Program-made: the position numbers and the translations under genes
Assembly: GCF_000204055.1 (NCBI RefSeq)
Contig: NW_006768792.1
Coordinates: 1 to 64,000 of the forward strand
Direction of reading: 5' to 3'
DNA from: Melampsora larici-populina 98AG31
Lineage: Eukaryota; Basidiomycota; Pucciniomycetes; Pucciniales; Melampsoraceae
DNA: 64,000 bases
The notes under the pieces: generated by a model
What the model was told of the DNA's origin: nothing
Seen by the model: only the letters and a program-made list of their open reading frames with translations
Database searches by the model: none
Shown: positions 57,906 to 64,000 of the stretch, piece after piece
Numbering within the stretch: the stretch's first letter is position 1
Layout of the letters: each line of letters opens with the position of its first letter

Positions 57906-60325
57906 ATTCGGATCAAAGATGAGTAGTTTTGAATACCTTTTCCAGTGGTGGTGTTTGGACGAAACAATTAGCTGGAGTGCGCCAAACCATTCAAAGCAGT
58001 GAGGCCTGTCATACCTTAATAAAGATGAAAAATCGTATAGTTGATACTTGCGAAGCTGACAATACTCGTAAAGTGTGGACTACTTGTCAAGCTTAGCGAC
58101 CCGGGGAGCACTGGATGATATCTGGATTGTTTATGCAGCTGCAAAATCACACAGCTTGTTGCGAAACAAGATGAATAGATACTTGGAAAATTTGTTCAAA
58201 GAATGAATGTAAATGTTTGTAACGAAGCTCGCCGCAACCATAGAAATGTGGAAAGATGGTTGGTTAAATTTATTTTCTGGTGACTCTACCGTTCTTTATA
58301 TTGAGCCTCCGTGGACTCGCAGAAATAATTGGTTTGAGATGAAGCCAAAGTCTTACAGAACCTCGTAGCTGTTTAGCAGCTTGGTTCAACTTCTCAGAAG
58401 GTGTACACAGTACACAATACTTAGGCCAAGACTCGAAGACTGCGCCTCTTTATGAGCAAGTGAAGGGCCTTCACATCATGTGCACAGTAAGCGATGGAAC
58501 TTGACTATGGTGAAAGTCAACAGTTTTTCACACAACGTCATGCACGGTATCTAGAAGGGTAGGCGTACAAGAAGAAGACATGTGCCACAGCCTACAGGCG
58601 ACGTTACTGATTTTGTACTCCGAGACAAAAGTTGATCAACTAATCGAGGGTTTGGAAGAAGGGCCCGTTTCATAAATAGTGAAGCCCATATATTTTTGAC
58701 TCTGCTTAGCTGAGGTCAAATTGTACGTACTGGTCATGGGGCGTCGCATCAGCTCATTTGCTGCTCGCAGAGTATATATGGAAACTTGGATTCGAAATCG
58801 AATTTCTCGACATTATCATCAATTCATGACCACCACAACGGCACAACAGAGTCAATTCGTTCAAACCTTCCAGCTTGACCACCACTGTAAGGATATACAT
58901 ACTATGGCTTTAGACAGGACTGGATTTGGTTACTCTCAACTAACCCTGGCTCCACGTTGGGTTCTCTTCTCTTCACGAACCCCGACTGGAGCTAGGTAAG
59001 AGTTATTATCACTCTATTATATTTCACTTTATATATGGTTCTGATTGTTGTTTCTTCTCTTGACGAACCCCGACTGGAGCTAGCTAGCAAACTTGTAATG
59101 CACACAAGAGTTCTAGATTAGTTTTCAGTGGTTAGAATCCACCGTGAGAGTCCAGCGAGTCTAGTGAAGGTCCCTCTTATAGAGAACCTTACAACCACAA
59201 AGTTGACTTGCAGCAGCATCTGCTCATCAACGAGCCTTATCGACGGCGGTGCAATCGGAGACAGGTTTTCAAGATAGTATCATGAGAATTTGTAGACGAG
59301 CTTCTGGTGATTACACCCGTTGAATACATTCATATGTGAAAATAGGCAGTATGCATCATTCCAGCCAGGGCTCATGAGTAGGTTGAATGAAGAATATCTC
59401 TCTATAGACTGAATCCAACAAGCGAATAACAAACATATCATTCATTAGCTTTGTTTACTACAGCTTATTATAAATAATCAGAGAAAAGAAACGTTTTCAA
59501 TATACTTCTCCGATTTGCGCATCTCTGCCTTCTAGAATTCCAATTTCATTCACTGTGATATATGTTGTTGTTTTCAACTTGTGATCCTTCTTATCTGAAA
59601 TAGTAATTCCTTGATTTAATGATGATAAAGTATCCATCAGTCCAATAATTTCAATCAAGATACCCCTCAAAGACTCACTACATGCTGGAGAATCATTGTC
59701 CGCTTTGCTAATAGATGAACATCCAGTTGCTCCAAGCAAGTCTATTGATTTCCAAGTCCGGGGGAAAGATCACAGACCTTAAGATGAGCTTACACATACT
59801 TGGGTGTCGATCATGCAGCGAGATAGTCACCAACAATTCAGATCATCAAGATGAATTACAGATTTCTAGCTTGAGTTTTTATTCACGCAATACACCAGAC
59901 AGATTCTTGCACAAATCAATCAGCTTTTTTGTTTGCTATAAAAAGATCCACGCATGTTTAGCTATAAAAAAATCAAAGACTTCAACATATATATTTGATA
60001 CACATTATTAACAGACAACACACCATCAAAGAAAAAACGAGTTTTACAGAATTTAAAAATGATGAGATAGAAATTAAATCTTGTATAAAATGAATCATAT
60101 CACATTCTTCAAAGACAAAACAAAAACGAGATTATCCTTTCAAACCAAAAATTTAACGAAAACCAAAAAACCAAAAACCAAAACCAAAACATTTCCAAAT
60201 AAAAACAAAACACATCAAGACCACAAAATGATTTTATAGAAAATAAAAGTTTCTCCCACAAAAGTAATCCAACCTAATTTGAGAAGTAATTAAACCAAGC
60301 TATTTGATGATAATTTATGATATCA
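57906..60325. other. intergenic, no supported gene
   Basis: Includes promoter DNA of the secreted protein gene, a short direct repeat of ACGAACCCCGACTGGAGCTAG (58975-58996 and 59062-59083), and an A-rich low-complexity tract with CCAAAACC words (~60110-60220) that probably forms the 3' flank of the next gene. A minus-strand frame at 59497-59739 (ending DAQIGEVY) is unassigned. Confidence 0.4.
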
Positions 60326-62169
60326 TTAATTTTTACTAGATCCACTATCAACACCCGGAGCAGGTCTAGTTAATTCATATAAAAAGCTCATATCTGTATT
60401 ATCATACAATTCACCAAACGGTGCCGTAGAATGTCCATACATATGTTCAGTACCATAAAGCGTCGGTTTACTTAATGGACTAGCAATTCCACTTGAAGCT
60501 TTAACTTGTTTATGTAAAAAACGTGTATGAGTAGTTGGAAAGATATTAATAGAGACTTTTGAATTGGTTGAAGGTAAGATGTTTTCATTTGTTAAAGCGT
60601 TTGATGTAGCAGTAGATCGATTCATAAACGTTCGTCTTGGTGAATTTTCTATTGATTGTGGATCTTCTTTGATTGGTGATAAGATTGTATGAATTGCAGA
60701 CGGATCTTCAACTTTGTCTATAGTTTCAATTGCTTGTTGAATTTCTGTTGAATTGACTTTATCTGTTGGTTTTATGATCGAACTAATTTCATCAACACAA
60801 GTTTTGTTCTTCTTCATCGGTGGAGTTTCTACATTATCCACTTCTCGGATCTTTCGTCGAAGAGAACTTGGTGATTTTCTGTCAATTGATATCTGATCAG
60901 GTTGTGAATTTGTTTGATCTTTCGGTGAGATATTCGATGGGTTTTTATCGCTTTCATTACATGATGCGGGACAACTAAGAGCTAGATCGCCAGCATGTTG
61001 AATGGATTCCCCCTGTGACTCATGTTCAACATTCTGACCATCGGATGTTGTAGGTGTAGGATTAATGGATCCATTTGAGTTACTCCGAGGTGAATTGAGT
61101 TCTGAACCCGACAAAGACCTAGAATTGAGCTTCAATGCGTTTTTCACAGCGACCTCTAGAGCAGTTCCGGAGAGAAGACCGAGAAGAACTTCTGAGATGA
61201 TATCCATCAAGCATTGGACTGTCTCTGGAGGGGCTCCATCCTTGATTCCCATCTCTAAAGCTTTTTGGCATATAGCTTTTTGTAATTCTGATACGGATGT
61301 GGGCTGAGTTGGCTTGATCATTTCCTGTGATGAAACTTCTTGTGATGAGACTTCCTGTGATGAGATCGTTGGGGTAAGGTCTTCGTTTTGTTTGACTGAA
61401 GGACCAACACTAGCTGTTGGTCATAAAAACATGAGATTGACGCGTCAGTTTACATTTCATAAAGCATAAGGATTTGTTCAAGTATTCCTACAAGCGTACC
61501 TGACTGATCATTTGATGGTAGGGCGCTAGAGGTCTCCGTTTTAGCAGATTCTTCACTATTTGTTGCGGTCCTAACTTGAGTTCCACTTTTTCGAATCACA
61601 TCTGAATCTGATGAGGTGACCCTTTTAATCGCTCTTGATGGAACTCTTGAAATAGGTAATCGACTAACTTTTTCTTGTTTTTGTGAATTAATTGATGGCT
61701 TAGGTTTTGAAATGATTTTTCTAGTATGATGACGTGATTCTAAAGTAGTAGGTATAATTCCAGTTCCAGTTGGAACTTCAATCGATTCAGTCGCATTTGC
61801 AGTTAACCATTCTCTTGGTAAATCTTTTGTATCTCCACCTGTTTCTTGTACTCTTTTGATGGCAATTTTCAATTTAGCTGAACCTAAATTTCGACGAATC
61901 GAATATTTCTTTGGGGTTGATGATGTATTTGAAGTCGATTTGAGAAAAACAAGTCAGTCAGATATCTCTTGTACTATGGATCATAATCTCCACCAAGAAA
62001 TCAATCTTACGGCTGCTTCTGCTTGTAAAGCATGATAAGGTAATGAGTCGATATCACGTGAACTGTTCGAAACCGAACGCGGCATGGTTCGAGAGATAGG
62101 TTGATTGACAGATATGATTGATTTGGTGATTCTGATTTGTTCGATGGTAGTCAGTCGATTCGATTCCAA
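60326..62169 (-). CDS. polar protein of unknown function, probably nuclear
   Basis: Three exons (62169-62011, 61908-61500, 61413-60326) join in phase to about 551 aa. It starts MESNRLTTIEQIRITKS; the first exon boundary falls after LQAEAA and the second exon opens KYSIRRNLGSAKLKIAIKRV. The protein is Ser/Thr/Lys-rich with basic clusters (SRAIKRVTSS, SLRRKIREV, PPMKKNKT) and a short SSQEV triplet repeat before a helical region (ELQKAICQKALEMGIKDGAP to LLGLLSGTALEVAVKNALKL). No signal peptide or membrane span. The short phosphorylatable SP motifs (ILSPIKED, NSPRRTF) suggest regulated nuclear protein, but no family was recognised. Confidence 0.68.
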
Positions 62170-62508
62170 ATGTAGTGAATGCGATGAAGTGGTTTTTAAG
62201 ATTTAAAGTTGAAAATCTTGAAAAAGTGTATTTGATTTGAAATTTGAATAAGCTGACTCAGACTCAAGCTGACTCAAGAGTGATCAACCAAACTCATCAA
62301 TCGAACACACTCATCACCGGTACCGGATACTGTCAAATCCACACTCGGTACTTCCAAGACGTACCGATTTGCTCAAACCGCATGCATACATCACATACGT
62401 CATTGAACACCGTTTAGCGTCTGGCAATTGTTAAACCATCTTAGTCTTTAGATCTCATCAAAACCTTCGTTTCATTCCACGAAAGAATCAAGAAACCTTT
62501 ACCAAAAG
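62170..62508. promoter_or_regulatory. bidirectional promoter region
   Basis: About 340 bp between divergent start codons of the unknown gene (-) and the dehydrogenase gene (+). It contains repeated GACTCAAGCTGACTCA words (around 62258-62275) that resemble AP-1/bZIP sites, and ACCGGTACCGG. Activity is inferred only. Confidence 0.4.
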
Positions 62509-64000
62509 ATGTCAATGAAGATTAATACTCTTTTCGATGTTAAAGGTCGTACGGCAGTGATCACTGGTGGTGGATCTGGTTTAGGAGAAAGTTGAGTCAA
62601 TGTCAGGTTCAATCATCATATCCTTTAGCAAATCAAGTAAATATACAAATTGATTATGAACTCTAAATTTTGCAACGTATCCAACAGTGATGGCACATGC
62701 TTGGGTTCAAAATGGTGGACATGTGATCATCGCTTCACGTAAGGAGAAAGTTAGTCAATCTTAATCTCACTCAGTGGTATGGATGATCAAAACATCTGAC
62801 TGAACCCATCATCTCTTATTGGAATCGATCGTAGGCATTATCAAAAGTTTGTGATGAATTAAATTCATTAAAAACTGGTAAAGCAGAATATGTAGTAGGG
62901 GATGTATCTACAAAAGCAGGTTGTGTAGCTTTATGTGATAAAATAAAAGAAAAAGTTAATAAGATTCATGTTTTGGTGAACAATTCGGGTGTGAGTTGGG
63001 GTGCACCTTATGATGATGTTCCAGAAAAAGGTAAGTTGAATCCCACTTTGGCCAGTATTTTTGAACGGTTTCATATTTCCTTGAAATGTATTACAATTGA
63101 CTTGACTGATTTTCGAATGGCTTTTGTTTGAATCACGATGGTCTTCTAATTTTCTAGAGGGATGGGATCGTGTTCTAGGTTGAGCCTTTCGTCCCCTCAA
63201 CTGGATTCAGCAGAAGCAAGAATCCTGATCGAAACTGATGAGCTTTCCAAATTTCTAGGCATGAACGTGAAATCGATCTTTTACATGACATCAGAACTTA
63301 CTTCACTTCTGGCAAAGGACGCAACCAACATTGGTAAGATTCGTCGTTGAAATCGATGTCTCGAATCGAATTGATACTCATATATTGGTCCATTCTGATC
63401 ACTTCCTGTGGAGAATCTTTTCAGATCCGGGACGTGTGATCATCATCTCATCAGTAGCTGGTGTAGCAAGTATCGCGGAATCAACTGGTTTAGGAGCTCA
63501 AGGCCATGGTTTATGGTCATGTAAGTGAGTTTGAAAACTTAAAGTTCACTGTTGACTCACTCTTAGTTCTCTTTGAACTCTTAATCTATAGACAATGCTA
63601 GCAAAGCGGCTGCAATCTCTTTATCTAACAATTTGGCCGTCACTCTTGGTCCTAAATTCATTACCGTCAACGCAATTTGTCCAGTACGTCAGACAAATGA
63701 TTCACATTCCTCATGTCAAAGTCTATTGTTAAATTGATGATTATTCTGGGTTTAAAATTTAGGGAGTTTATCCATCAAGGATGACAGCTTATGGAATGAA
63801 AGTTGCTGGTGATGCTTTAGCACAGTCACATCCAATGGGAAGGTATGGTACACCAGAGGTATGTTTTCAACTTTTCTTTAGACAACCTTTGGTGTCGTAT
63901 CTTATTCATCGCTGATCAAGTTGACTCTCATGTCATATAGGATATGGCGGGTATATTTTTATTTTTGACTAGCCGTGCTGGAGCACATATTTCTGCAAAC
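62509..64000 (+). CDS. short-chain dehydrogenase/reductase, partial at right edge
   Basis: Starts MSMKINTLFDVKGRTAVITGGGSGLGE at 62509 and continues through at least eight short exons. The cofactor motif TGGGSGLG, then HVIIASRK, KIHVLVNNSG (NNxG), MNVKSIFYMTSEL, the catalytic Ser in VIIISSVAGVA, and Y-NASKAAAISLSNNLA (YxxxK, with an intron right after Tyr) follow in the standard order. ITVNAICPGVYPSRM and YGTPEDMAGIFLFLTS are the usual C-terminal SDR motifs. This is a classical ~260-270-aa NAD(P)-dependent SDR, likely cytosolic, close to 3-oxoacyl-ACP-reductase/RhlG-like enzymes; the substrate cannot be told. The last residues lie beyond the window. Confidence 0.9.

Noticed and set aside
58721..58999. 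92-codon plus-strand frame
   Set aside because: No signal peptide, domain or splice continuation; flanked by short direct repeats only.

Overview
The window looks like a repeat-rich stretch of a basidiomycete nuclear genome, most likely a plant-pathogenic rust fungus or relative (Pucciniomycotina). Genes are split by many short GT-AG introns (roughly 45-120 bases), intergenic DNA is AT-rich, and about half the window is transposable elements of types abundant in Basidiomycota (KDZ with TET/JBP, hAT, CACTA-like, Tc1/mariner, LINE). The species call is inference; no rRNA, tRNA or CRISPR was seen.

The main find is 181-14698: an apparently complete 14.5-kb DNA transposon with ~400-bp terminal inverted repeats (TIRs) and a perfect 8-bp target-site duplication (173-180 and 14699-14706). 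It carries four spliced genes: a FAR1/GCM1-type zinc-finger protein (695-1952, +), a KDZ (Kyakuja-Dileera-Zisupton) transposase of ~939 aa with 11 exons (2376-5883, -), a TET/JBP-family 2-oxoglutarate/Fe(II) dioxygenase of ~681 aa with 6 exons (9215-11635, -), and an HMG-like protein of ~442 aa (12394-13989, -). All splice phases I checked close without stops. The element sits inside a coding exon of a host gene whose two halves (15366-14699 and 180-1, minus strand) remain in one frame if the element and one target copy are removed.

15-24 kb is a graveyard: an SPT3 pseudogene, a decayed multi-exon gene of unknown family, a 48-bp tandem repeat and a defective Tc1/mariner transposase. 24.2-29.2 kb holds one very large polytopic membrane protein gene. 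30.1-34.5 kb is a hAT element with an intact-looking transposase and GCGTTGC-type GC-rich flanks. 34.6-42.4 kb is a CACTA-like transposase gene with two in-frame nonsense codons, followed by an accessory gene containing three tandem copies of a 45-nt exon with its intron. 42.4-50.5 kb is mostly repeats, including a decayed LINE 3' end with a nested insertion.

50.5-64 kb is gene-bearing: two single-pass membrane proteins that share a juxtamembrane motif and a phase-1 intron (50562-51894 and 53497-55443), a secreted protein with degenerate repeats and polybasic sites (57111-57905), an unknown polar protein (60326-62169), and the 5' part of a short-chain dehydrogenase running off the right edge (62509-64000).

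Several dead copies carry stops that fit C-to-T change, often CGA to TGA at CpG. The KDZ element is intact, carries a predicted 5-methylcytosine oxidase, and has TIRs nearly free of CpG. A link between methylation, decay and the element's TET gene is plausible but inferred.
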